Shown here in pieces: positions 35,200 through 44,092 of a stretch of 44,092 nt of DNA. Origin of the DNA: Lachnospiraceae bacterium (lineage in GTDB: Bacteria; Bacillota; Clostridia; Lachnospirales; Lachnospiraceae); the NCBI GenBank assembly GCA_016282595.1, contig JAEEKV010000136.1:1-44092 (forward strand), given 5' to 3'. The position numbers were made by a program, and so were the translations under genes. Position 1 is the first letter of the stretch. Each line of letters begins with the position of its first letter. The notes under the pieces were generated by a model. That model saw only the letters and a program-made list of their open reading frames with translations. It was not told the origin of the DNA and ran no database searches.

Positions 35200-38010
35200 T
35201 CATCCCTTCAATTTCTTACAAATTTCCGCATAAGAGGAGATGAAATCCTCATAATCACTCTGGATAAAATCCAGATTCTGATCCTTTGCTGCAAACTCAT
35301 GCTCCTTGGCTCTCTTGCTAAGCTCGGTCAGTCCCAAAGTTGCCATATTGCTTTTAATGGAATGGGCATCGATCCTGTAAGCATCCGCATCCTTATGGGC
35401 AACGCTTTGTTTCATCCTCTCGCAGCGATCCTCACACTCGGATACAATATCGGAAAGGATTTCCTCCAGCATTTCCTCGCTGCCGCCGCAGTGGCGCATG
35501 GCTGTATCATAATCAAGGCCCTGAATGGATGTCAGTTTCTCCTTTAGAGAAGAAGCCTGCTGCTTTTCTGCATCCGACGCTCCCTCTCCCGCAACCGGGA
35601 ACTCTAAAATCTCAAGATTCTCTTCGTCTTCTGCTCCGCTTTCCGCTTCCAGCACCTTATCCGCAGGCAACAGGTTTTTCACGGTCTGCTCCAGGACGCC
35701 GGAATCCAGGGGCTTTGTCAGATAATCCACAAATCCCTCCTGTAAATACATCTGCCGACTTCCTGCCACGGCATTTGCCGTCAAAACCACAGCCCTGGTC
35801 TCTTTATTCAAAGAATCTGCATCCTCACGGATCATATGCAGTGTTTCAATTCCATCGGGAGCAGGCATCATATGATCCAAAAGGATCAGGTCATACTGCT
35901 TTTGCCTGCAAAGCTCCAGGGCACGTTTTCCGTTGTTGCAAAGATCCGGTTTGATCCCGGTGCGCTTCAGGAAAAGTTTTACGATGGTAAGATTGGACTG
36001 GTTATCATCCACGGCCAAAATCCTGGCATCCGGAGCTGTAAAGAGACTCCCCGCAGGCGCTGTATCTGCCACGATCTCTTTTTCCATGAAATCGGCTTCA
36101 AGAGGTTTTTTGCTGTCATAGCGAAGGGGCAGCTTCACCCAGAACTCGGAGCCCACGCCATACTCGCTCTCTACACCCAGGGTTCCGTTCATGGAATCTA
36201 CAATACTCTTGACGATGGCAAGGCCCAGACCCGTACCCTCGATGTTAGCGTTGGAAGATACATCTGCTCTGGAGAAGGCTTCAAAGAGATGGGGCTGCTC
36301 CTCCTTGGAAATCCCCTTTCCGGTATCTTTGACCACAAGCTTTAGCATAAATCCGTCTTCTGTATAGCTTCCGCCCAGGATCAGTGTAACGCTTCCCTGA
36401 TCCGTATATTTTATGGCGTTATTGATAAGGTTAATGAGAATCTGACGGATCCTGAATTCATCGCTGATGACGGCATCCGGAATTTCATCCTGCAGCTGGG
36501 TTTTCAGCTCCAGTCCCTTTTCATTTGCCCGTTCCAAAACCAGAGAGATCACATCCCGAAGCATTTCAGACATGAGAAATCTGGTCTCATTGATCTCCAG
36601 TTTTCCTGCCTCGATCTTGGAAAAATCAAGGACATCATTCACCAGCATCAAAAGCATCTTTCCGGAGGTTTTAATACTTCTGGAATATTCTCCGATGACC
36701 TTGTCACTGTTTTCTCTCAGGATCATCTCATTCATTCCCAGAATGGCGTTAATGGGGGTGCGGATCTCGTGAGACATGCTGGCAAGAAACCGGGTCTTAG
36801 CCTCTGAGATATCGATGGCGTGCTGTTTTTCCAGATTGATCTTCCTAAGATCATCCACCTGCTGGATTACCACGAATACCAGCATCACGCCCAGTCCGAT
36901 GACGATAAAGATGGAGCTGAAGCTGGGATCCACTAAAAGCAGGATGGAAAGCTCAATCACACCGCAGATCAGAAATCCCAGAAATCCGAAGAAGGTATAA
37001 CGATAGGTATCGATGTTTTTCTTGATGGCATCATAGATCAGGATCAGAATGGTAGATGCTGCCATGACAACCAGAATGGTATTAACAGGAACCCGGTCCT
37101 CATAGAAATATCGGATCCCGCATAAATGCAGAATAGGCCATACCACGGCATTGAGCCCTGTTGTGATCATGATCACGGTCATCAGCTTTCGATAGCGGCT
37201 TTCCTGCACAGCATTCAAATAGACGGCAAGGGAAACGGGGATCAGCAGACAGAAGAAGTAGCTCAAAAGTCCGTTGATTCGTTCCATGCCCAGAATATAT
37301 GGAAACAGCGGGGATTCCGAAATGATCCATGCTGCGATGATAAAGATTCCCACCGAGCCGTACATCATGTCAATCTCCAGCTTGTATAAAAACCGAAGCA
37401 CTACGCTGACGATAAACGCCACAATGGCAAAGATCAGTACCACAAAGGTCAAAAAGAAGGTCAGGCTGTCTCTTTTCATCTGGTAACTGAAGGCACCATA
37501 ACGGGTGGTAATAAAGATATCGGAGACGATCTCCTCATCCTTTTCGGAGGCCTTCACCAGGATCTTAATGGGTGCTCCCGCATCAGACTTTTTCAGAGGC
37601 ACCACCAGGTAAAATTGCTTGATGGCTCCCACCAGAATCCGAAAGTCCTCTTTTTCCACATACTCCTTGCGAAGTTCTCCATCAATATAGACAGATAGGT
37701 CCTTACGGGTACTGATGTAAAGACTTTCCGTTTCTCCGATGCCCTCCGGCAGGGTTGATTCTATGGTATAGTCCGTGGTGTAAGCCGATACATCGGAATA
37801 GGTACGCCCAACAAGGGCACTGCTTCCGTCACTGCCTGTCACCGTCCAATTCTCAATATATCGAAACGGTTCTTTGATGTTCGCATCTTTTTCATCAATA
37901 AAACCAAAAAGACCGAATACACTCAGACTGAAGATCAGAAGCAGCGCAATGATCACTTTTACAATATTGATACTGATTTCCAAAAGCCCCGGCTTTTTTT
38001 GCTGATTCAT
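35200..38010 (-). CDS. Hybrid sensor histidine kinase (7TM-type sensor, HisKA, HATPase, receiver, HPt)
   Basis: SMSHEIRTPINAILGMNEM, GTGLGLAIVKSIV, RILAVDDNQSN..LILLDHMMPAPDGIE, C-terminal IDAHSIKSNMATLG HPt. Confidence 0.93.
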   Translation of the reverse strand: MNQQKKPGLLEISINIVKVIIALLLIFSLSVFGLFGFIDEKDANIKEPFRYIENWTVTGSDGSSALVGRTYSDVSAYTTDYTIESTLPEGIGETESLYISTRKDLSVYIDGELRKEYVEKEDFRILVGAIKQFYLVVPLKKSDAGAPIKILVKASEKDEEIVSDIFITTRYGAFSYQMKRDSLTFFLTFVVLIFAIVAFIVSVVLRFLYKLEIDMMYGSVGIFIIAAWIISESPLFPYILGMERINGLLSYFFCLLIPVSLAVYLNAVQESRYRKLMTVIMITTGLNAVVWPILHLCGIRYFYEDRVPVNTILVVMAASTILILIYDAIKKNIDTYRYTFFGFLGFLICGVIELSILLLVDPSFSSIFIVIGLGVMLVFVVIQQVDDLRKINLEKQHAIDISEAKTRFLASMSHEIRTPINAILGMNEMILRENSDKVIGEYSRSIKTSGKMLLMLVNDVLDFSKIEAGKLEINETRFLMSEMLRDVISLVLERANEKGLELKTQLQDEIPDAVISDEFRIRQILINLINNAIKYTDQGSVTLILGGSYTEDGFMLKLVVKDTGKGISKEEQPHLFEAFSRADVSSNANIEGTGLGLAIVKSIVDSMNGTLGVESEYGVGSEFWVKLPLRYDSKKPLEADFMEKEIVADTAPAGSLFTAPDARILAVDDNQSNLTIVKLFLKRTGIKPDLCNNGKRALELCRQKQYDLILLDHMMPAPDGIETLHMIREDADSLNKETRAVVLTANAVAGSRQMYLQEGFVDYLTKPLDSGVLEQTVKNLLPADKVLEAESGAEDEENLEILEFPVAGEGASDAEKQQASSLKEKLTSIQGLDYDTAMRHCGGSEEMLEEILSDIVSECEDRCERMKQSVAHKDADAYRIDAHSIKSNMATLGLTELSKRAKEHEFAAKDQNLDFIQSDYEDFISSYAEICKKLKG

Positions 38011-38087
38011 AAATAGCACCTTGTTCTTTCATCATTCGGGCTGAGTTCCAAACTGTCACGCCCATGATGCTATTTTATCAAAAATCC

Positions 38088-39686
38088 CTAAAACTGTGTA
38101 GTTCTTTTATTTACTTTCTTGTATTCCTTTGCCCATTTGGAAATCTGCTTTTTCATGGCATAATTCCGGGTATTTTCCGCTCCCAGACTCTGATACAGTT
38201 CATATCGCTCTCTGGATAGTTCTCCGCTTGCAATCGCTGCCTTGATGGCGCAGCCGGGCTCCGTTTCGTGTCGGCAGTTGCTGAATCTGCATCTTGCTTC
38301 CAGCTCTGTAATATCCGAAAAAGTAGCGTCAATGCCGTCTTCCGTATTTGCCATTCCCACCTCGCGCATACCCGGGGTGTCAATAATGGCAACGCCGTCC
38401 TTTAGCATAATGAGCTGCCTGTGGGTTGTGGTGTGCCGTCCCTTGGAATCATCCTCACGGATGGCCGAGGTTTTCATGGTCTCCTCTCCTGTCAGGGCAT
38501 TGATGAGGGTGGATTTTCCGGCGCCGGAGGATCCCATAAGGCAGATGGTAGTCCCCGGCTTGGCGTATTCGCGAAGTTCCTCCAACCCGATGCCATAAAG
38601 TGCGGAAATAGCGTGAACTCTCACCTGATCCGAAACAGTTTCCACTTCCGTGATAAACCTTCCTACGTTATTGCAAAGATCGGACTTTGTCAGGATCACC
38701 ACGGGAATGCTGCCTCCCTGCAGGGCAATGCTTGCGTATCTGGCTATGCGGTTATAGTTATAATCATCATTTAATGAGGTGACGATAAAGCAGTAGTCCG
38801 CATTGGCCACCATATACTGCATGACCCCTGTTTTGGCCTGATCCGGTCTTTGTAAAAAACTGGTTCGCTCGCACACGGACAGGATGATACTTTCCCCGCT
38901 TCGGTTGTAGCGAAATGTCACATAATCTCCTACCACAGGGAGCTTGTCTGCACTTTCCTCATAAAAGCTTCCTTTGAGTCTGGCCGGAATTTCCTGCTCC
39001 CAAAACCGGATCTTAAAGCTGTTTTTACTGACTTCGCAGATCCTTCCCAGCTTCTCCACATGAAGCCACTGACAGGAAAGCTTCAGAGGCTTATAGTAGG
39101 GAAACTGCTCTGTGTAGGCCAATACCTTTTCCTCATCTTCGCATTCCTCAAATACCGGTGCTTCATAAAAGGCGCCGTGAACCTGCTCAAATTCATCACT
39201 CAAAGGATAGGCCATAAAAGCATCGGAATTTCCGAAGGCGGGATGGGTGATGCCAAAGTGATCGCAGGTTACAAATCCGTGTTTGGGATAATACTCCGGC
39301 TCCCCGCAGATGACGATACCGGGATAGCCTGCTTCTTTTGCCAAAGGCAGGGTAGCCTCCAACAGCTTTTTGCCGATTCCCATACTAAAACAGGTGGGCT
39401 CAACTGCCAGGGGTCCGAAGGTTAGTAACTCATGCTCTTTTCCATTCTCTACCACCTTAGCCTTGGAATAAAAGATGGCACCTACGATCCGCCCATCCAG
39501 CTCTGCAACTCTGCTAAGCTTTGGCAAGTACTCCTTTGCACTTCGCAGACAATGTACCAGATAGTGCTCATTGCACCCCGGTCCGTGGAGGTTCCAAAAT
39601 GCGCGAAGTGTCATGTGTTCTGTTGCATAATAATCTTCTTTTGTTTCTTCTCTGATAATAATCGTATTCAATGTTTTGATCTCCAT
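38088..39686 (-). CDS. Fusion: N-terminal GNAT acetyltransferase + C-terminal RsgA-like circularly permuted GTPase
   Basis: IIIREETKEDYYATEHMTLRAFW..GIGKKLLEATLPLAKEAGY (GNAT); TKSD, GSSGAGKSTLINALTG, DTPGMREVG, CRFSNCRHETEPGCAIKAAI Zn motif (RsgA). Exact start uncertain. Confidence 0.88.
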   Translation of the reverse strand: MEIKTLNTIIIREETKEDYYATEHMTLRAFWNLHGPGCNEHYLVHCLRSAKEYLPKLSRVAELDGRIVGAIFYSKAKVVENGKEHELLTFGPLAVEPTCFSMGIGKKLLEATLPLAKEAGYPGIVICGEPEYYPKHGFVTCDHFGITHPAFGNSDAFMAYPLSDEFEQVHGAFYEAPVFEECEDEEKVLAYTEQFPYYKPLKLSCQWLHVEKLGRICEVSKNSFKIRFWEQEIPARLKGSFYEESADKLPVVGDYVTFRYNRSGESIILSVCERTSFLQRPDQAKTGVMQYMVANADYCFIVTSLNDDYNYNRIARYASIALQGGSIPVVILTKSDLCNNVGRFITEVETVSDQVRVHAISALYGIGLEELREYAKPGTTICLMGSSGAGKSTLINALTGEETMKTSAIREDDSKGRHTTTHRQLIMLKDGVAIIDTPGMREVGMANTEDGIDATFSDITELEARCRFSNCRHETEPGCAIKAAIASGELSRERYELYQSLGAENTRNYAMKKQISKWAKEYKKVNKRTTQF

Positions 39687-39763
39687 TTCTTTTTAGGTTT
39701 TATAGGTTCTGTTTCCTGTATCGTATGGAGACCTCAAACTTGGGATAAGCGCGTGAAAATGGG

Positions 39764-39793
39764 TATAAAAATGCCGTGACAAAATTGCCACGG
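39764..39793 (-). terminator. Intrinsic terminator
   Basis: CCGTGGCAATTTTGTCACGG-CATTTTTATA on minus strand. Confidence 0.7.
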
Positions 39794-39823
39794 TTAAGAG
39801 ATGCATATAGATCTTATTTCCTC

Positions 39824-39892
39824 TTAAAATGCATAAACCGAGGTCATCATACGATATTCACTTACAAGCTCAATATTCATCACACGCATCAT
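39824..39892 (-). CDS. Possible small ORF (22 aa) MMRVMNIELVSEYRMMTSVYAF upstream of a terminator and the GNAT-RsgA gene
   Basis: GCGAGG 6 nt before ATG; CGAGGT/ACCTCG inverted repeat spans the Shine-Dalgarno; terminator 39764-39793 downstream. Confidence 0.4.
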   Translation of the reverse strand: MMRVMNIELVSEYRMMTSVYAF

Positions 39893-39942
39893 ATGTACCT
39901 CGCTTTCTTTAAGATTTTTTTACAATGCAAAGTCTAGCAGAT

Positions 39943-40668
39943 TCAAACTGAAATGTCAATGCTCCATTTTCGGATCACCTGAAACAGTTCCTCAAAAGAG
40001 GCTGCCGTATAGTCGATGTCATATTTTTTCCTAGCCTGTTCAATATCCCCGTCCGGCCTGAACCACACGGAAGTCATGGATGCATTTTGTGCCCCAAGCA
40101 TATCGGAGGAAAGAGAATCTCCGATGACAAGGCAGGATTCCTTCGGCTCCTTAATGGTTTCCAGCACAAGATCAAAATACTCCATGGATGGCTTATTGAC
40201 TCCCATATCTTCACTGACAAAAAGATGCTCAATAAACCGATCCATACCCACAGATGCGATCCGGCCCCTGGCGTTTATGGTGGCACCGTTTGTAATGATA
40301 TAAATTCGGGCATTCTCAATTTCCCTTTTGATCTGCTCCAAAAGCTCCATGGCGCCCTCTAAAACCACGCCGTTTTCCGACATGGTACGGATGAAATCAT
40401 TGTTGACGATAAGGGGATCCGGGTTCGTTACAACTCCTTCACACTGCTCAAAAATATAAAGGAATCGCTTTGTAAAAAGTTCTGTCCGGGAGATCTTTCC
40501 GGCTTCCAGCTCCAGCCAAAGGGATTTGTTATAGGCCTTAAAGAGATGATAGATCTCATCCGAAAAAGATAACCCGTTTTCCCGAAGCACCTTTCCCAGG
40601 GCAATATATTCCGACGCATGAAAATCCAAAAGCGTCTGATCCAGATCAAACAATAAATTCTTGTGCAT
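39943..40668 (-). CDS. YjjG-family HAD hydrolase (noncanonical pyrimidine nucleotidase)
   Basis: LLFDLDQTLLDFHASE, IITNGATINARGRI, CLVIGDSLSSDMLGAQNA. Confidence 0.88.
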   Translation of the reverse strand: MHKNLLFDLDQTLLDFHASEYIALGKVLRENGLSFSDEIYHLFKAYNKSLWLELEAGKISRTELFTKRFLYIFEQCEGVVTNPDPLIVNNDFIRTMSENGVVLEGAMELLEQIKREIENARIYIITNGATINARGRIASVGMDRFIEHLFVSEDMGVNKPSMEYFDLVLETIKEPKESCLVIGDSLSSDMLGAQNASMTSVWFRPDGDIEQARKKYDIDYTAASFEELFQVIRKWSIDISV

Positions 40669-40685
40669 ACCCGGTTTTTGCTCCT

Positions 40686-41861
40686 TTAATAGATCTCGTG
40701 CTCCAGATTGCTATAAACCGCAAAGAGCTTTTGGCAGGCTTTTCGATCGATGCAAACCAGGAAATCTTTAAAGGTATCTCTGCCGCCGGACAGCTGATCA
40801 AATTTCTCATCTCGGAAACCGATCTTTGCATTATCACTGATGGTGCATCCGTAATAGACCTTTTCAATATTCGCCCATAGAATGGCGTTCAGACACATGG
40901 GACAGGGCTCTCCTGTTGTATAGAGCTCACACCCCGAAAGATCGTGGGTCCCCAGAGATTTTTCCGCATCCCGAATGGCACTGATCTCACCATGAGCCGT
41001 GGAATCGATGATGGCAAGGACTCTGTTATGACCTCTTCCTACGATCTTTCCGTCCTTTACGATGACGCAGCCAAAGGGGCCGCCATGACCGTTGTAAATA
41101 CCCTCCAAGGCTTCATCAATAGCTTCTTTCATAAAAGGATTCTCTGCCGGGATTTCTTCCCGCTGATTGTTTTTAAAGATCAGATGATGGAAAAAAGCGA
41201 TCTTTTTAAAGGGCTCCATCTGAGACACTCTCATATCCAGTTCCAACATGGCCTCCTGCCACTTTTCGTCTGCGTGCTTTTCCTGGTTTTGCTGCAGATC
41301 CCAGAAGGTTCTGATGCCATAGGTTTTTTCCACATCCAGCTTGGGTACCCACTCTTCGATCTCTTCGTCCTCGTAATACCTGATCTCTCCAAACTTAGAC
41401 GCAGTAGAATTCTTTCCGTCCAAAAGTGCATGAGCCTTTTCAAAATCATCCAACAGCACCGCCATCTGCATGATGCGCCCTGCCCTGTTATGCTTTGCAA
41501 TGGACAGGATGCCGCCGGGTTTTAACACCCTGGTCAATTCCTGCACAACACTCTTTTTATCATCAATATACTCCAGCACGTTGTGGCAAAGCACGATGTC
41601 AAAGGCAGCATCTGCAAACTCCGAAAGGGCGCTCACATCTCCCACGATCTGTCTGTATGTATGGTCCCTCCATGCATGCTCCAGCATATCCTCATCAGGC
41701 TCGATGGCGATGACCTCATTGTCTTTTGCAAAGTGATCTGCGGTAATCCCCTCGCCGCTTCCGAAATCCAGGATGGTCTTTCCCTGAATTTCACCAAGCT
41801 GCTTCCATATGATCTTTTTAAAGAGCCGTTCCCATGCCGGCAGTTCTGTTATATTGTGCAT
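40686..41861 (-). CDS. Fusion: class I SAM methyltransferase + nucleoside (guanine-type) deaminase
   Basis: ILDFGSGEGITADHFAKDNEVIAIEPD..VLKPGGILSIAKHNRAG (MTase); AHGEISAIRDAEKSLGTHDLSGCELYTTGEPCPMCLNAILWA (deaminase). Confidence 0.9.
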   Translation of the reverse strand: MHNITELPAWERLFKKIIWKQLGEIQGKTILDFGSGEGITADHFAKDNEVIAIEPDEDMLEHAWRDHTYRQIVGDVSALSEFADAAFDIVLCHNVLEYIDDKKSVVQELTRVLKPGGILSIAKHNRAGRIMQMAVLLDDFEKAHALLDGKNSTASKFGEIRYYEDEEIEEWVPKLDVEKTYGIRTFWDLQQNQEKHADEKWQEAMLELDMRVSQMEPFKKIAFFHHLIFKNNQREEIPAENPFMKEAIDEALEGIYNGHGGPFGCVIVKDGKIVGRGHNRVLAIIDSTAHGEISAIRDAEKSLGTHDLSGCELYTTGEPCPMCLNAILWANIEKVYYGCTISDNAKIGFRDEKFDQLSGGRDTFKDFLVCIDRKACQKLFAVYSNLEHEIY

Positions 41862-41894
41862 TTTGTAACCCCTTTATATTAAATAAACTGTTGC

Positions 41895-42656
41895 CTAATG
41901 CGTTCTCTCATTTGATGCAACTTCATAGGCAACGTATTCATGGTCGAATTCATAACCCAGTTTTTCCGCCAACCGGACAGAGCCCATATTCTGGGCATCC
42001 CAGCTGGGATACAGTCCTTCCTCCAGGCATCTTAGGATGAGGGCCGAACAGACAATCATGGCAAGATTTTTCCTTCGCTCCGATTCTACCGTATCTACCT
42101 CAATCTCAATGCCCTCTCGATAACGGGTATAGGAAGAGGCTCCCGATATGATGCTGCCCTCCTTCAGGATCACCATTCCTCTGCCGTCCTTCAGATACTG
42201 CTTTTTGCTTTCAAAAGCGGAAACAAAATCTGCTGTAACCGGACTTTTCAGGCACAGATCATAGACCTTGTCATCAATGGATTTCAATTCATATCCTTCC
42301 GGAAGCATCTGCAGATTCTTTTTCAAAGCCTCCACATCAAATTGTGTATCCTTCTTTATGGCGTACCGGGTCACTTTCTTTGCATCGGGATAAACCCTTT
42401 CGATCAGTTCCTCCCACGCCCTGTTTTGGGGCACCATGATCACAAATCCCGCAGGTTTATTTTGTACCAGTTCTTCATCGGGACTGCCTGCGAAAAATCC
42501 AAAGCACCCCACGAATGCAAATGCCGATACCGGATTTTCAGGATCGGTCACATAAACCTTTCCCATGACCTTTTGCAGACAGGATGTGATCAATGTTTCC
42601 TTCCACCCAGTAAATAGGGCTTCCGCTTTTGATGTGTCCTTTAGTTCATATACCAT
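41895..42656 (-). CDS. GNAT-family N-acetyltransferase
   Basis: EVDTVESERRKNLAMIVCSALILRCLEEGLYPSWDAQNMGSVRLAEKLGYEFDHEYVAYEV. Confidence 0.85.
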   Translation of the reverse strand: MVYELKDTSKAEALFTGWKETLITSCLQKVMGKVYVTDPENPVSAFAFVGCFGFFAGSPDEELVQNKPAGFVIMVPQNRAWEELIERVYPDAKKVTRYAIKKDTQFDVEALKKNLQMLPEGYELKSIDDKVYDLCLKSPVTADFVSAFESKKQYLKDGRGMVILKEGSIISGASSYTRYREGIEIEVDTVESERRKNLAMIVCSALILRCLEEGLYPSWDAQNMGSVRLAEKLGYEFDHEYVAYEVASNERTH

Positions 42657-42733
42657 CTTACTTTCTCCTGATGATCGTTTTGATTCTCTTCACTCGCTTT
42701 ACATTGTTTTCTTTGAACAATAATTATACAGTA

Positions 42734-43828
42734 TCAATGAGCAAGCAGTGAATAATACATCCGGCCTTCATACTTACCGTTTATAAAGAAGTAGTCCCTG
42801 AGCGTACCTTCGTACTCAAAACCACACTTCTCAATTACCCGTTTGGATTTTATGTTTGACGGTCTGACGCATATCTGAACCTTGTTAAAACCAATTGTAT
42901 GAAAGCCGTAATCGATGACTGCTTTTGCTGCTTCCGTAGCATATCCTTTTCCCTGATATGCCGTTCCGATACAATATTCGATCTCCCCCCAGCTGTTATT
43001 CTTATCCACCAAAAAGTATGCAATCTGTCCGATACATTCGTCGGATTCTTTTTCCATTACGGCCCATCTGTATGTATATCCGGTAGCGTATCCGGTTATA
43101 TAGTTTTCCAAAAGTCTGCTGACTTCCTCAACGGTTTTATATGCAGGCTCACCGTACATACTCTGTACCGCTTCTATTCCCGCCCAGTTATGCAAAGCCG
43201 ATTCAGCATCTTTTTGACAAAACGGCCTAAGTATCAGCCTTTCCGTTTCAATCTCCTGTGTACCGCATGCTGCTATTCTTGCAGGGATCTCACTTTTCTT
43301 ATATTCCCGGATCAGCTTCAGGGTTTCTTCTACGGATAGGCATGTTGCATATCTTCCGGGCCACATGTTTTTGTTATAAAACTCATAGGTTGTCTTTGCG
43401 TCCATATAGGGATTGTCCCTTGTGGAATTGCAATACTCCGGAACGATCATTTTAAAACCCTTTTCGAAGCCGCTTTTAATGGTGGCATCAACGCAGTAAT
43501 CGGTCTGAAGTCCTACCGCAATAACAACCTTAATATTCTTTGATTCAAGGTACTTCGTAAGTCCCGTGGAATCATGAAATGCACTGTTTACATTCTTATC
43601 AAAAATCTTTTCTCCTTTTTCGGGTGCAAATCCGTCGTATATTTCAAAATCTGCATCTCCTTTTGAAAAACCGGAGCCCGGTCCATCATCATGACGGATA
43701 TAGATTACTTCAACGCCACATTCTCTGGATGCCTCAATTAAGGTTTTTATTTTTTCTTCCAACGTCCGGAATCCATACAACCTGTCATCCGTAATTCCTT
43801 TTTGGGTATCAATTACAAGTAAAACCAT
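42734..43828 (-). CDS. Fusion: isochorismatase-family cysteine hydrolase + RimJ/RimL-type GNAT acetyltransferase
   Basis: LLVIDTQKGI, FDKNVNSAF, GLQTDYCVDATIKSG; then ETERLILRPFCQKDAESAL..YQGKGYATEAAKAVIDYGF..NIKSKRVIEKCGFEYEG. Confidence 0.9.
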   Translation of the reverse strand: MVLLVIDTQKGITDDRLYGFRTLEEKIKTLIEASRECGVEVIYIRHDDGPGSGFSKGDADFEIYDGFAPEKGEKIFDKNVNSAFHDSTGLTKYLESKNIKVVIAVGLQTDYCVDATIKSGFEKGFKMIVPEYCNSTRDNPYMDAKTTYEFYNKNMWPGRYATCLSVEETLKLIREYKKSEIPARIAACGTQEIETERLILRPFCQKDAESALHNWAGIEAVQSMYGEPAYKTVEEVSRLLENYITGYATGYTYRWAVMEKESDECIGQIAYFLVDKNNSWGEIEYCIGTAYQGKGYATEAAKAVIDYGFHTIGFNKVQICVRPSNIKSKRVIEKCGFEYEGTLRDYFFINGKYEGRMYYSLLAH

Positions 43829-43938
43829 TTTTGTTTTCCTCTTCTATTCAATCATCAGTATTCCAGATAAACGAGTCAGGAAATGTTGACCATTAAAACT
43901 ACCGTCTCGACAGTCATTATTTAAGGTGGCAAAACCTG

Positions 43939-44091
43939 CTATATTACTTTAATCGGAACCATCTTATTATTCTCATCCAAAGGGATCACCGCTGATGTCA
44001 TGCATAATACTGCGCCTTCCCCTATCTCTTCATTTAGTGAAGACAAAACAGAAAAATTTTTCAATGCATTTTTCCCGGGATCAGCACTCAT
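43939..44091 (-). CDS. C-terminal part of an ORF running to the window edge (unknown function)
   Basis: MSADPGKNALKNFSVLSSLNEEIGEGAVLCMTSAVIPLDENNKMVPIKVI*, open to window end. Confidence 0.5.
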   Translation of the reverse strand: MSADPGKNALKNFSVLSSLNEEIGEGAVLCMTSAVIPLDENNKMVPIKVI

Positions 44092-44092
44092 C

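Noticed and set aside
39706-39819. 37-codon ORF MHLLTVAILSRHFYTHFHALIPSLRSPYDTGNRTYKT on minus strand
   Set aside because: It runs straight through the intrinsic terminator hairpin and has no notable composition; probably chance.
54-43794. Many plus-strand ORFs of 60-334 aa in the ORF track
   Set aside because: All overlap well-supported minus-strand genes, lack recognizable domains or Shine-Dalgarno sites, and are typical antisense shadow ORFs.
1-44092. Mobile elements, integrases, phage genes, CRISPR, toxin-antitoxin pairs
   Set aside because: No transposase, integrase, phage or cas motifs seen; the all-minus gene orientation looks like ordinary replication-strand bias.

Overview
All credible protein-coding genes in this 44 kb window (about 30) lie on the minus strand; the plus-strand ORFs look like shadow ORFs. 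Gene content suggests a Firmicute of Lachnospiraceae/Clostridia type. From right to left (the direction of transcription) the window holds: (i) a run of multidomain enzymes (isochorismatase-GNAT, GNAT, methyltransferase-deaminase, YjjG-type HAD, GNAT-RsgA); (ii) a large hybrid histidine kinase; (iii) an FtsX-type ABC exporter plus a serine hydrolase; (iv) a 2131-aa secreted FG-GAP/Ig/FN3-like protein; (v) a two-component system; (vi) an fRMsr / metallophosphatase / YcaQ operon; (vii) small hydrolases, a CPBP protease and a GntR operon; (viii) a sulfur amino-acid region: metY-like gene, alpha/beta hydrolase, metQ, Fe-ADH, CMD protein, mccB-like, mccA-like, metN, metI, Fe-ADH, AEC transporter. 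The most interesting signal is the regulatory layer of the sulfur region. Two unannotated leader ORFs below the ORF-track cutoff each have a Shine-Dalgarno sequence. One is 40 aa with a CICC cluster, overlaps an 8-bp antiterminator arm and is followed by an intrinsic terminator before metQ. The other is 29 aa with a threefold Met-Cys hexapeptide repeat before metY. Both sit behind near-identically spaced promoters carrying a GATAA-N7-TTATC (T-N11-A, LysR-type) box 45 bp upstream of a TATGAT -10. A tRNA-like sequence with a CAU anticodon loop lies inside the same region just upstream of the mccB-like gene. All assignments are from reading sequence by eye; no database search or folding program was run.
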